Origin: Streptomyces sp. R41
Lineage (GTDB): Bacteria > Actinomycetota > Actinomycetes > Streptomycetales > Streptomycetaceae
NCBI RefSeq assembly: GCF_041053055.1
Contig: NZ_CP163443.1
Span: forward strand, 3,720,001 to 3,784,000
Length of the DNA: 64,000 nucleotides
Direction of reading: 5' to 3'
Within the stretch, counting starts at the first letter, position 1. Each line of letters starts with the position of its first letter. The notes below the pieces were generated by a model. That model had not been told where the DNA came from. It did not search any database and saw nothing but the letters and a program-made list of their open reading frames with translations. A program made the translations under genes and the position numbers. This document shows positions 53,749 to 62,792 of this stretch, one piece after another.

Positions 53749-53785
53749 AGGGCCAGGCCAGAGGTTCGATCCTCTGCCTGGCCCT
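53749..53785 (+). terminator. Hairpin after tRNA-Gly, resembling an acceptor/T-arm minihelix
   Basis: AGGGCCAGG pairs with CCTGGCCCT, and inside it CAGAGG pairs with CCTCTG around TTCGAT (one bulged C). It starts 8 bp past the tRNA and can serve as its terminator. The inner hairpin copies the T-arm core GGTTCGATCC of tRNA. Confidence 0.7.
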
Positions 53786-53954
53786 GAGTCGTTTCCGGGG
53801 GCATCTTGAGTCCGCCGTGTCCCCCGCGTGCCCCTCGGGTTTTCGACCTTGCTTCTTCTTTGCCTCCAGGGATGGAGGCGGCGCCGTTCGCGAGTACCGG
53901 CCCGTAGTGGCGTGCGCGAGGTGCTGCCATCCCGTCCGGGCGCGGGCGGTGGGA

Positions 53955-54653
53955 TCAGAAACCGATGGTGGTCTCGAAGGTGTCGCGGGCGCGGCTGAGG
54001 TGGTACCAGCGGTCTGCGATGGCGGCGGGGTCGCCGTCGCCGCTGCCGGGCAGGATCGGCAGTCCGACGCACATGTGGCCGACGTAGACGCCCTGGGGGG
54101 CGAGTTCGGTGTGTGCGGCGCCGGCCCAGTTGCGCAGGCCGGCCTGGGCGATGCCGGCGTTGCCGAGGATCGGCATGGGGGTGATGGCCGAGCGGCCGGT
54201 GGTGAACAGCAGGGCGCCGTCGCCGGCTTCACGCATCGCGGGCAGGACGTTGGCGACGGCGGTCAGGGCGCCGCCGACGACGAGGTCGAACTGGGCGCGG
54301 GCGGAGGCGGGGGTGGTCTCCAGGGTGCTGGTGATGCCCATGGCGACCATGTCGATCAGGCCGCCGCCGGAGTGGTCCCACACCGGAGCGGGGCTGTAGG
54401 AGAGAACGCCGATGCGGCCCAGCTCGTCCGCGGCCGCTTGGAGTGTGCCGGTCAGGGCCTTCTCGTCGGTGGCGTCGGCCGCGTAGGCGCGGGCGGTGAT
54501 GCCCTCGTCGGAGAGGGAGGCGGCGAGGGCCTCCAGCTTGGCCTGGTTGCGGGAGATCAGGGCGACGGGGTGACCGGCTGCGCCGAAGCGGCGGGCGATG
54601 GCGAGGCCCAGGTTGGCTCCGGCACCGACGACGGCGATGGTGGACGAGGACAA
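53955..54653 (-). CDS. SDR-fold NAD(P)-binding protein lacking the usual Tyr-x-x-x-Lys
   Basis: 232 residues. The Rossmann start IAVVGAGANLGLAIARRFGA and SRNQAKLEAL (NADP-type Arg) are clear. Where short-chain dehydrogenases have Ser … Tyr-x-x-x-Lys, this has LLFTTGRSAITPMPILGNAG followed by IAQAGLRNWA: neither Tyr nor Lys is present. Such atypical SDRs occur next to HxlR-type regulators. The substrate is unknown; it may bind cofactor without classical catalysis. ATG 54653 has GGAGG upstream. It is divergent from the HxlR gene with a palindromic operator between. Confidence 0.85.
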   Translation of the reverse strand: MSSSTIAVVGAGANLGLAIARRFGAAGHPVALISRNQAKLEALAASLSDEGITARAYAADATDEKALTGTLQAAADELGRIGVLSYSPAPVWDHSGGGLIDMVAMGITSTLETTPASARAQFDLVVGGALTAVANVLPAMREAGDGALLFTTGRSAITPMPILGNAGIAQAGLRNWAGAAHTELAPQGVYVGHMCVGLPILPGSGDGDPAAIADRWYHLSRARDTFETTIGF

Positions 54654-54669
54654 GGGAGGTCCCCTTCAT

Positions 54670-54690
54670 GGTTACGCTTTGTGCGTAACC
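54670..54690. promoter_or_regulatory. Palindromic operator GTTAC-N9-GTAAC
   Basis: The 21-bp sequence has perfect 8-bp arms GGTTACGC/GCGTAACC around TTTGT. It lies 17 bp upstream of the SDR start in the divergent region with the HxlR-type gene, the expected place for that regulator's binding site. Confidence 0.65.
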
Positions 54691-54702
54691 GCACGATACT
54701 GA

Positions 54703-55143
54703 CGTACGAAGACCTTCACAAAAGGCACATCTGCGTTCGGTAGTGACACCGGTGATAGCCACGGCGCCCCCAGGTTCGTCCCGCCGCACCCCTGTGCGGC
54801 ATGGCCGGACAACGGTGCCGGCATCCGTCGGACCCTGGACCGCGTCGGCGACAAGTGGTCCGTGCTGGTGATCGGCATCCTCGCGGCGGGCCCACTGCGC
54901 TTCAGCGCCCTGCGTGACCAGGTCCCCGGCATCTCCCAGCGCATGCTGACCCTCACCCTGCGCCATCTGGAACGCGACGGGCTGCTCACCAGGACCGTCT
55001 ACCCCGCGGTTCCGCCGCGCGTGGAGTACGAGCTGACCCCGCTGGGGGAAGGCCTCCGCGAGACCGTCTACGCGTTCGTACAGTGGGCGACCGACCACAA
55101 CGACGAGATCGAGGAATCCCGCCGACGCTACGACGCCCGCTGA
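54703..55143 (+). CDS. HxlR-family winged-helix regulator (start codon unclear)
   Basis: The open frame encodes the HxlR pattern [20 protein letters not shown] then [60 protein letters not shown] and [12 protein letters not shown]. The first conserved Cys, often redox-active in this family, is at about 54805. No ATG, GTG or TTG exists in frame between the stop at 54700 and the GTG at 54862, and that GTG would remove the first helix and the Cys. Either an unusual start codon is used, or a small indel has disabled the gene. It probably controls the divergent SDR. Confidence 0.65.
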   Translation, partial: RTKTFTKGTSAFGSDTGDSHGAPRFVPPHPCAAWPDNGAGIRRTLDRVGDKWSVLVIGILAAGPLRFSALRDQVPGISQRMLTLTLRHLERDGLLTRTVYPAVPPRVEYELTPLGEGLRETVYAFVQWATDHNDEIEESRRRYDAR

Positions 55144-55315
55144 AGCGACTTTGGCCGTGTCGGGCACAGCCTGGGCCCTCGGCCCACTCAGCGCCGGCGG
55201 GGCGTGACGGCGGGCAGCAGGAACCCAGTCCCGGTGAGCGCGTCGGCTCCCCCGTTCCACATCCCCCGGCGCCCGTCGAAAGCGCGACGAGCGCATGCGT
55301 GCCATCCCGTCCCGT

Positions 55316-55510
55316 TCAGAAGCTGATCGAGTTGATCGTCTCCGCTATCGAGTTCAGGAACCGGTTGATGGACGGAGCCATGCCGGTCGACGCGAGGAAG
55401 AAGCCGAAGAGCACCGCGACTATGGCAGGTCCCGCCTTGATCGATCCTCCTCGGATCAACACCACAAGGATGATCGCCAACAGCAGCACCACTGACAGCG
55501 AAATGGCCAC
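55316..55510 (-). CDS. Small two-helix membrane protein
   Basis: 64 residues from GTG 55510. The first helix is ISLSVVLLLAIILVVLIRGG and the second AGPAIVAVLFGFFLASTGMA, then an amphipathic end PSINRFLNSIAETINSISF. Similar short proteins are common in Streptomyces and on their mobile elements; function is not known. The composition is clearly membrane-like and the ORF stands alone. Confidence 0.65.
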   Translation of the reverse strand: MAISLSVVLLLAIILVVLIRGGSIKAGPAIVAVLFGFFLASTGMAPSINRFLNSIAETINSISF

Positions 55511-56134
55511 AACTGATCACACCCTACGGTCGGTCCGCTCTCCCGGCCCGGAGGTGCAACCCCTCACACCCCCGCCAGAACCATCGTGCCACCAACCAGG
55601 CTTTCGTATGCGGCGGGTGACGCATCGTCGGCCATGGACACGCCGGACCTGTACACCCGCACCGCCTCGGCGCGGACCAACGGCGGGACTCCGCACGGCA
55701 ATTCGAGAGTGCACCCGCACGGGTCCGACAACGGAAATTCAGAGGGACCGTTGCCATGTCCACACATCCTGTTCGCAGGTAATTCGAATTGTTGCCACAG
55801 GCACATCGAAGACTCTGTAGACGGGTAACTAAAGGCCAATGAACCGGACATATCACCAGAGTCGCCCGCGAGCCTTATGCACCATTTAGTCGGGATGTAT
55901 GGGGACAGAACTGCCCCATACGGTAAGCAAATCGGTATGCGGAACCACTTGCGACCCGACAAGCAGACATCTTCAAATCCTGGGTACTCGCAGGCGATAA
56001 GCAGGAATGACGTCGAGCGTTTTACGAAGACGCATAGACAACGCTAGGGTGCCTCAGATGTTCCACGCCGCCACGTCCCCCGCATGCGCAGCGAGGTCCA
56101 GGATCGTCTCCCCGAGTTCTTGGTGGGAGGGCCT
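55511..56134. other. Intergenic region, no supported gene
   Basis: 624 bp before the acyltransferase. Overlapping frames on both strands (for example 55564-55962 minus) show no family likeness or ribosome-binding site. Bases about 55740-56040 are less GC-rich than the neighbours, as expected for promoters. Confidence 0.5.
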
Positions 56135-57313
56135 GTGACGAACTCGCTCCGACCGCACGGCCACCACAGAGCGCCGCTCCCCCCGGCACAGCAGCCGGCG
56201 GAGGGAGTGCCGAGTCCGCGCTCACCTCAAACCCCCAGAGCGGCCACCGATGCCGCCGCATCGGGTGCCAAGCCCGCCAAGCAGCGCGACGCCTTCTTCG
56301 ACAACGCCAAGTACCTGGCCATCGTGCTCGTGGCCATGGGGCACGCGTGGGAGCCGCTGAAGGGCCAGAGTCGCATCATAGAAGCGGCGTACACGGTCGT
56401 GTACACCTTCCACATGCCGGCCTTCATCATCATCTCCGGCTACTTCTCGCGCAGTTTCGACATGCGCCCCGACCGGCTCAAGCGGCTGGTGACCGGTGTC
56501 GCCGTGCCGTACATCCTCTTCGAGACGGCGTACTCCCTCTTCGATCGCTGGGCCGGCGGCGATCCGAGCCAGGCGATCACCCTCCTCGACCCCTGGTACC
56601 TCACCTGGTTCCTGGTTGCCCTCTTCGTCTGGCGGCTGACGACGCCGCTGTGGAAGCTGGTGCGCTGGCCTCTTCCGCTGGCGCTCGTCGTCGCGGTGCT
56701 CGCGTCCGTCTCCCCGGACATCGGCGACGACCTGGACCTCCAGCGCGTGCTGCAGTTCCTGCCGTTCTTCGTCATGGGCCTGTTCATGAAGCCCGAGCAC
56801 TTCCAGCTGGTGCGGCGCCGTGAGGTGCGGATCCTGTCGGTGCCGATCTTCGCGACGGCGCTGGTCGTGGGCTATTGGGCGGTGCCGCGGATGAACACGG
56901 CGTGGTTCTACCACCGCGACGCGGCGCAGAATCTCGGCGCCCCGTGGTGGGCCGGTGCCGTGATGACACTCGCGCTCTTCGGCTGCTCGCTGCTGCTCAC
57001 CGCGTGCTTCTTCGCCTGGGTGCCGCGGCGCTCCTTCTGGTTCACTGCGCTCGGCGCGGGCACGCTGTACGGCTATCTGCTGCACGGTTTCCTGGTCAAG
57101 GCCTCCGAGTACTGGGGCTGGTTCGACCACCCGTGGCTGCACAAGCCGCTCGGCGAGATCTTCGTGACGGTCCTCGCGGCCGCGCTGGTCACCGCGCTGT
57201 GCACAGTGCCCGTCCAGCGGATCTTCCGCTTCGCGATGGAGCCGAGGATGGAGTGGGCCTTCAAGCGGGACGCGACGGAGCTGGCCCGGGAGCGGGCGAG
57301 GGCCAAGGCCTAG
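56135..57313 (+). CDS. Membrane acyltransferase (acyltransferase 3 family)
   Basis: A 392-residue, about ten-helix enzyme that moves acyl groups onto extracytoplasmic acceptors. Family signs: FFDNAKYLAIVLVAMGHAWE (helix 1 with catalytic His), YTFHMPAFIIISGYFSRSFD and late GAGTLYGYLLHGFLV. The first about 50 residues are a Pro/Ala-rich cytoplasmic extension. GTG 56135 follows GGGAGG by 4 nt and is preferred to the ATG at 56084. The acceptor is unknown and there are no biosynthetic neighbours. Confidence 0.9.
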   Translation: MTNSLRPHGHHRAPLPPAQQPAEGVPSPRSPQTPRAATDAAASGAKPAKQRDAFFDNAKYLAIVLVAMGHAWEPLKGQSRIIEAAYTVVYTFHMPAFIIISGYFSRSFDMRPDRLKRLVTGVAVPYILFETAYSLFDRWAGGDPSQAITLLDPWYLTWFLVALFVWRLTTPLWKLVRWPLPLALVVAVLASVSPDIGDDLDLQRVLQFLPFFVMGLFMKPEHFQLVRRREVRILSVPIFATALVVGYWAVPRMNTAWFYHRDAAQNLGAPWWAGAVMTLALFGCSLLLTACFFAWVPRRSFWFTALGAGTLYGYLLHGFLVKASEYWGWFDHPWLHKPLGEIFVTVLAAALVTALCTVPVQRIFRFAMEPRMEWAFKRDATELARERARAKA

Positions 57314-57471
57314 CCACGTACCTGACCGGTTTTGAAGTGCGGGCCCGTGTTCTCACGTGCCCGCACTTTTCTGTGCCCGGCTACCTGTGCCCATCCACCC
57401 TTCCCTGCCCGGCCGCACTTCCGTGCCCGGCCGCACTTCCGTGCGCTTCCCGCGCAAGGGGCTTGGGCGGC

Positions 57472-57927
57472 TCAGGACGGCGGCAGCCCCAGCAGCGCCC
57501 GCATCGCCGCGTACTTCTTCGTCAGCCGGGCCCGGGTGTGCTCGTCCAGGACCGCGAGCCGGGCCGGATCGGCGTTGTGCGCCAGGTCCGACACCTTCAC
57601 CAGGAGGGCACCCGGGGTCGTACGGATGCGTCGCGCGTACGACTCCGGCGGCTCCTCCTCCCGCTTGGTGAGCGCCAGCACGATGTCCTTCGTGCGCCGG
57701 GTCAGCGCGGCCTCGCTCAGCCAGTCCTCGGAGAGCGCGTCGTCCTCCACCGCGTCGTGCAGCCAGGCGGCCGCTATCTGTTCGTCGTCGCCGCCGCGTT
57801 CGCGGACGCCCTCCGCCACGGCCTGGAGGTGCTCGGCGTACGGCCGCCCCGCCTTGTCGGTCTGGGCGGCGTGCGCCTCGCGGGCGAGGGCTTCGACTTC
57901 GGCCAGGGTCAGAAGAGTCTGCGTCAC
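57472..57927 (-). CDS. HD-domain phosphohydrolase-like protein
   Basis: 151 residues with the metal-binding HD pattern: AREAHAAQTDKAGRPYAEHL, AAAWLHDAVEDDALSEDWL (His-Asp) and LLVKVSDLAHNADPARL (final Asp). This matches the short HD proteins related to the hydrolase domain of RelA/SpoT, though no (p)ppGpp activity can be read from sequence. Start GTG 57927 overlaps the stop of the ABC permease (GTGA), with GGAGGA inside the permease end, so translation is coupled. The longer frame to 58140 is a shadow. Confidence 0.87.
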   Translation of the reverse strand: MTQTLLTLAEVEALAREAHAAQTDKAGRPYAEHLQAVAEGVRERGGDDEQIAAAWLHDAVEDDALSEDWLSEAALTRRTKDIVLALTKREEEPPESYARRIRTTPGALLVKVSDLAHNADPARLAVLDEHTRARLTKKYAAMRALLGLPPS

Positions 57928-60374
57928 TCCTCCAGTGTCTCCCCGCGCAGCGCCGCGCGGGCCGGGACGGTCGCCGCCGTCACGCCGAGCACGACGATCG
58001 TCGCGGCGAACGAGCCGTACAGCAGCGGCGGTATGTAGGGCCCCTGCCCGGTCAGCCCCTTCATCATCGGCACGAGCGTGGCGAGCGCGATGGCCGTGCC
58101 GATCGCGATGCCGGCGAGGACGACCAGGAGGGCCTCCCACCGGATCATGCGCAGCACCTGGCGGCGGGTGGAGCCGATCAGCCGGAGCGTGCCCAGTTCA
58201 CGCCGGCGGTCGAGGACCGTCATCACCAGGGTGTTGACGGCGGCGACGGCCGCGAATCCGCCGAGCACCGCCGCCATCACGGTGTTCGCCCAGGCGTTGA
58301 GCTCCCGGTCCAAGGACTGGGCGGTGGTGTAGTCGCCTCGGTCCAGGACCGTGCCCAGCTCGGCCAGCGTGCTCGCCGTGCCACCCTTCGTCCAGATCTC
58401 GGTGTCGAAGGAGCTGGTGACGTGTGTCGCCAAATCAGCCCGATTCAAGGTGACTTGGGACAGACCCAGACCGCGGCCGTACGTCGCCACGACCGTCGGT
58501 GAGACCTTGGTGCCGTCGGGCAGCCGGAGCTCGACGCGCTGACCGACCTTGGCGTGGGCGCTGTCGGCGAGCGAGGCGTCGATCGCCACCTCGCCGGGCT
58601 TCAGTGACAGGGAGCCGTGCTTCACGTCCAGGTCCTGGACGCGCGCCAGGTCCTTCGGCGTGCCCGTCACGCCCTGCGTGGAGGCCGACTCCAGCGAGCC
58701 GCTCACCGGGATCAGTACGGCGGTCTTCAACAGGCCCACGGCGGAGGTCACTCCGGGCGCGCGGGCGGCCCGGTCCAGCGCGTCCGGGGCGAGGCCGGTG
58801 TCCGAGGTGACGATGTGGTCGGCCACGATGCCGTCCCGCTGCTGCTCCTGGGTGACCCGCTCCTCGCTGGTGTGCATGAAGACGAGTACGCAGGAGAAGG
58901 CCATCGCGAGGACGATCGGGGTGATCGCGGAGGCCAGCCGACGGGCGTTCGTACGGGAGTTGGCGGCCGCGAGCGATGCTGACGCGCCGGCCCCGCGCAA
59001 CGGCAGCCCGAACAGCGCGGCGCAGGCGCGTGCGACCAGCGGGCCCAGCAGCGCCACGGCCAGCATGAAGAGCATGACGACGCCGAGGGAGGCGTTGGCC
59101 GCGTCCTCGCCGGTCAGCGAGGCGGCGAGGCCCGCGCAGACGAAGCCGCCGGCCGCCGCCGCGACACCCAGCGGCGTACGGATCCAGCCGGGCCGCAGCC
59201 GCTCCACGGACGCCTCGCCGATCGCCAGGCCCGGCTTGATGCGTGAGGTGCGGTGGGCCGCCATGTAGCCGGCGAACAGCGCGGTGAGCAGGACGGTGCC
59301 GACCGCGGAGAGCGGCGGGATGTACGAGACGGACAGGTCCACGGCCCGCGGGACCGCGCCCTTGTCCTGGAGCTGCCCGAACCACCAGCGGGCCAGGGCG
59401 ATCCCGGGCAGGCAGCCGACGAGTCCCGCGAGGGGCGCGACGAGCAGAGCCTCGGTGGCGATCGTGCGGCGGATCTGCCGCGGGGTCGTCCCGATCGCCC
59501 TGAGCAGCGCGAACTCGCGGGCGCGCTGGCCGACCGAGAGCGCGACGGTGCCGGCCGCGGTGAAGACGGCCACCAGGGTGGCGACGCCCCCGAAGGAGCC
59601 GCCGAGCCCTGTGAGCATCTCCTTGGCATAGCCGAGCGAGGCGTCCTCGACGGCGCCGCGGTCGTCGCCGGTGTGCACCTTGGCGTCCACCTTGTCGCCG
59701 AGCGCGTGCGCCACTTGGGACTTGAGGGTCTCGGTGCGCACGCCGTCCTTGGGGAGTACGGCGATGGCGTCGATCCGGCCCGGGTGCGGCGAGAGGCGTA
59801 CGGCTTCGGAGTCGGCGAACCAGGCGCTGGGGGTGGCTTGCCGGGCCGTTCCGGACACCTGGAAGGTGCGGGGGCCTTCGGCGGTGGTGAGGGTGAGGCG
59901 CTCCCCCACGGACGCGCCCTGGGAAACGACGACTTCTCCGTTGCCGGGGGCGTGTCCGGAGGTGAGCTTCTCGCCGGTGAAGGCCGTGGAGCCCCAGCCG
60001 TGGGCCGTGAGAGCGCCGTGCGCTGCGGTCCGCACCGGGAAGGTCACATCGGCGACCGCCGTACGCGCTCCCGGCACCGAAGCGGCCTTCGCCACCAGGG
60101 AGTTGTCGAGCCGGACCCGGTCCGGGACCTGTACGGCCTCGTCCTCGCGGTCCTCGCCGTGGCCGCTGACGAGGTGGGCGCGCTGGTCGGCGGCGACCAG
60201 CACGGGCGCGCCGGCGTAGCGCTGGGGCGGCACCGAGGCCCGTACGCCCGTCTCCAGGAGGATGCCGCAGGCCGACACGATCAGCGCGGCCATTGCGAGC
60301 GCGACGAACGTGCCCACGAAACCCGCGGGCTTGAAGCGGACGGCGGCGCGGGCCAGACCGTTGGGCATCAGCAT
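57924..60374 (-). CDS. ABC transporter permease (FtsX/MacB type, duplicated)
   Basis: 816 residues. One N-terminal helix, a large extracytoplasmic domain (about 60-270), three helices with the FtsX signature (GTVALSVGQRAREFALLRAI then GTTPRQIRRTI), and a second half repeating the scheme with TVLDRRRELGTLRLIGSTRR. ATG 60374 overlaps the ATPase stop (TGATG). Type VII ABC systems of this kind act as lipoprotein movers, peptide exporters or signal relays rather than classical importers. The substrate is unknown. Confidence 0.92.
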   Translation of the reverse strand: MLMPNGLARAAVRFKPAGFVGTFVALAMAALIVSACGILLETGVRASVPPQRYAGAPVLVAADQRAHLVSGHGEDREDEAVQVPDRVRLDNSLVAKAASVPGARTAVADVTFPVRTAAHGALTAHGWGSTAFTGEKLTSGHAPGNGEVVVSQGASVGERLTLTTAEGPRTFQVSGTARQATPSAWFADSEAVRLSPHPGRIDAIAVLPKDGVRTETLKSQVAHALGDKVDAKVHTGDDRGAVEDASLGYAKEMLTGLGGSFGGVATLVAVFTAAGTVALSVGQRAREFALLRAIGTTPRQIRRTIATEALLVAPLAGLVGCLPGIALARWWFGQLQDKGAVPRAVDLSVSYIPPLSAVGTVLLTALFAGYMAAHRTSRIKPGLAIGEASVERLRPGWIRTPLGVAAAAGGFVCAGLAASLTGEDAANASLGVVMLFMLAVALLGPLVARACAALFGLPLRGAGASASLAAANSRTNARRLASAITPIVLAMAFSCVLVFMHTSEERVTQEQQRDGIVADHIVTSDTGLAPDALDRAARAPGVTSAVGLLKTAVLIPVSGSLESASTQGVTGTPKDLARVQDLDVKHGSLSLKPGEVAIDASLADSAHAKVGQRVELRLPDGTKVSPTVVATYGRGLGLSQVTLNRADLATHVTSSFDTEIWTKGGTASTLAELGTVLDRGDYTTAQSLDRELNAWANTVMAAVLGGFAAVAAVNTLVMTVLDRRRELGTLRLIGSTRRQVLRMIRWEALLVVLAGIAIGTAIALATLVPMMKGLTGQGPYIPPLLYGSFAATIVVLGVTAATVPARAALRGETLEE

Positions 60375-61171
60375 CAGGCTGCCGCTCCGGCGTACGCGGG
60401 TGCGGTCAGCGCCGTCATCCGGGCCGCGATCCGCTGGGCCGAGGCGCGCTCCAGGCGGTCGGCGATGGAGCCGTCGGCGAGGAACAGGACGCGGTCGGCC
60501 CAGGCGGCCGCCGCGGGGTCGTGGGTGACCATGACGACGGTGGAGCCGAGGCCGTCGACGGCCTGGCGGAGCAGACCGAGGATCTCCGCGGCGGTGGTCG
60601 TGTCGAGCGCGCCGGTCGGTTCGTCCGCGAAGACGACGTCGGGGCGGGTGACCAGTGCGCGGGCGATCGCGACGCGTTGCTGCTGGCCGCCGGAGAGTTG
60701 GCCGGGGCGGCGGCGTGCCTTGTCGGCGAGGCCGACCTGGGCGAGTACTTCGGCGGCGCGGCGGCGGTCGGGGCGGTGGCCGGCCAGCCGCGTCGGGAGG
60801 ACGACGTTCTGTTCGACCGTCAGGGACGGGAGCAGGTTGAAGGCCTGGAAGACGAAGCCGAGGCGGGTGCGGCGCAGGGCGGTCAGTTTGTTCTCGCTCA
60901 GGCCGGTGATGTCCGTGCCGCCGAGGCGTACGGTGCCGGCGGTCGGGCGGTCGAGTCCTGCCGCGCACTGCAGGAACGTGGACTTTCCTGAGCCCGAGGG
61001 GCCCATGACCGCGGTGAAGGTGCCGCGGGCCAGGGCGAGGTCGATTCCGCGCAGGGCGTGTACGGCGGAGCCGCCTCGGCCGTACTGCCGTCGTACGCCG
61101 TGCAGTTCGACCGCCCAGTCGTGGGTCGGGCCCGCGGGCGCGTCCTCGTGGCGCTTCTTTCGCAGGCCCAT
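60374..61171 (-). CDS. ABC transporter ATP-binding protein (LolD/MacB type)
   Basis: 265 residues with Walker A GPSGSGKST, Q-loop VFQAFNLLPSLTVEQNV, signature LSGGQQQRVAIARAL, Walker B VVFADEPTGALD and H-loop MVTHDPAA. ATG 61171 is favoured because GGACGGGA lies 6 nt upstream; a start nine codons earlier is possible. It forms an operon with the permease and the HD protein by two consecutive overlaps. Confidence 0.95.
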   Translation of the reverse strand: MGLRKKRHEDAPAGPTHDWAVELHGVRRQYGRGGSAVHALRGIDLALARGTFTAVMGPSGSGKSTFLQCAAGLDRPTAGTVRLGGTDITGLSENKLTALRRTRLGFVFQAFNLLPSLTVEQNVVLPTRLAGHRPDRRRAAEVLAQVGLADKARRRPGQLSGGQQQRVAIARALVTRPDVVFADEPTGALDTTTAAEILGLLRQAVDGLGSTVVMVTHDPAAAAWADRVLFLADGSIADRLERASAQRIAARMTALTAPAYAGAAA

Positions 61172-61310
61172 GGTGGGTCCCGTCCTTTCGTCCGTCACAT
61201 CCGATTCGGTGATGTCTCGAACGTACGGATGCGCACGGGGTCTGGACCATGAGGGCTGCCGCCGACTTGGGGTGGGGAGAACCCCACTACCGGTTGTGGG
61301 GGGCTGGGCT

Positions 61311-61430
61311 GGGATTTTTTCGCCCCCTCCGCCCCTGCCCGTCCCCTGGGGGCTGCCGCCCCCAGACCCCCGCTAAAAGATCGCGCAGTTCCCCGCGCCC
61401 CTTTTCAGGGGCGCGGGGAACTGCGCGAAC
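61311..61430. repeat. Dispersed GC-rich intergenic repeat, copy 5
   Basis: TTTTTTCGCCCCCTCCGCCC, GGGGGCTGCCGCCCCC and the palindrome at 61382-61427 (arms CGCGCAGTTCCCCGCGCCCC) are all present. It lies 30 bp past the stop of the PP2C gene. Confidence 0.85.
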
Positions 61431-61459
61431 GGGGTCTGGGGCGAGAACCATCCTGTGCG

Positions 61460-62632
61460 TCACCGGGCCGGGGTCGGGACCTCTCGGCAGATCAGGAGGA
61501 GGGCGCGGTCGTCGTTGACGTCCCGGGCCACGGCTTCGATGAGGTGCCAGGCGGCTCCGTGGAAGCCGCCTGCCACGTAGCGGTCGGCTTCGCCGGTAAG
61601 GCGGTCGATGCCCTCGACGATGTCGCGGTCGGAGGTCTCCACCAGTCCGTCCGTGAACAGCATCAACACGTCTCCGGGACGCAGCGAGCCCTTCACGGGA
61701 TCGAACTGGGCGCCGTCGTACACACCCAGCAAGGGGCCTTCCGCGACCTTCTCCTCCCACCGCCCACTGCCCGCGCTGAGCTGCAGGCCCGGCGGATGTC
61801 CGGCGGAGAAGAGTTCGTAGTCCCCGGAGTCCAGGTCGAGGACCAGGTGGATCGAGGTCGCGAAGCCCTCGTCCCAGTCCTGGCGGAGGAGGTAGCCGTT
61901 CGCGGCCGGAAGGAAGGCGTGCGGAGGGAGGGAGCCCAGGAGGCCTCCGAAGGCTCCGGAGAGGAGGAGCGCGCGCGAGCCCGCGTCCATGCCCTTGCCC
62001 GAGACGTCCGTGAGGACGACCTCCAGGGTGCGGCCTCCGTTCGTACGGGCGGCCACCACGAAGTCCCCCGAGAACGACTGCCCGCCCGCCGGCCGCAGCG
62101 CCATCTCGCGGTGCCAGCCCAGCGGCAGCTTCGGCAGCTTGCTCTGCACCCGGATGCGTTCTCGGAGGTCGAAGAGCATGGTGCCGCCCCGCCGCCAGGG
62201 CACGCCCACCCGGCTGCGGAACTGCGCGATCAGGAGTCCGAAGAAGCCGCAGGCCGCGACCACCAGCACCACGCCCGGCGTCACCCGGGACGGGCCCTCG
62301 GTGTACGGGCCCAGCTTCACGGACTCCACTATCAGCGCGGTGGCGGCGGCCGCGTACAGACCGAGCAGGCTGGCCGGGCGCAGCAGGAGGCCTCCGGCCA
62401 CGATCGGGAGGACCAGGGCGGCGGGCGAGCACCACACCGAGTTCACCAGCGTCGTAGCCGCGATCAGGGGAATCGTGATCAGCAGACCGGCCAGCGCGAT
62501 CCAGTCCGAACCGTCCCCACGGAAGTAGTCGACGGCGGATCTGCGCAGCCCTGTGCGGGCCCGGTGCCACTGCTTCTTCAACCGGGCCGTGAACGTATCG
62601 GCTTCCGCGCGCCGCTCTCGTCCTGCTGCCAT
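61460..62632 (-). CDS. Membrane-anchored SpoIIE-type PP2C phosphatase
   Basis: 390 residues. Three to four N-terminal helices (about 43-140: WIALAGLLITIPLIAATTLV, LLGLYAAAATALIVES, GVVLVVAACGFFGLLIAQF) precede a PP2C domain with FSGDFVVA, VVLTDVSGKGMDAGSRALLL, MLFTDGLVETSDRDIVEGID and NDDRALLLI. The metal-binding Asp residues, including that of the TDG motif, are present. Such phosphatases activate anti-anti-sigma factors or act on Ser/Thr-phosphorylated proteins. No sigma-factor gene is adjacent. Confidence 0.92.
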   Translation of the reverse strand: MAAGRERRAEADTFTARLKKQWHRARTGLRRSAVDYFRGDGSDWIALAGLLITIPLIAATTLVNSVWCSPAALVLPIVAGGLLLRPASLLGLYAAAATALIVESVKLGPYTEGPSRVTPGVVLVVAACGFFGLLIAQFRSRVGVPWRRGGTMLFDLRERIRVQSKLPKLPLGWHREMALRPAGGQSFSGDFVVAARTNGGRTLEVVLTDVSGKGMDAGSRALLLSGAFGGLLGSLPPHAFLPAANGYLLRQDWDEGFATSIHLVLDLDSGDYELFSAGHPPGLQLSAGSGRWEEKVAEGPLLGVYDGAQFDPVKGSLRPGDVLMLFTDGLVETSDRDIVEGIDRLTGEADRYVAGGFHGAAWHLIEAVARDVNDDRALLLICREVPTPAR

Positions 62633-62792
62633 TAGTTCGGGACCCTATCCATCGGACCAGGTGCTTGGCACGGGAGGTCCCACTTGTCCCCCGTCCGAGC
62701 GCTCAACTTCACAGAGAACTTCACACAGGGCACCGTGACGGCGGGGGAGAAATTCCCTCGCTCGTACCGCATTGCCCTGGTAGGCATGGGCT

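Noticed and set aside
53692..54072. Minus-strand frames ending GRRESNPRS or GDGNRTRVASLED
   Set aside because: These are typical spurious translations of the antisense of a tRNA gene.
57924..61250. A single 1108-residue ABC protein
   Set aside because: The first about 290 residues are an Arg/Pro/His-rich shadow of the ATPase gene in another frame; the real permease begins at ATG 60374.
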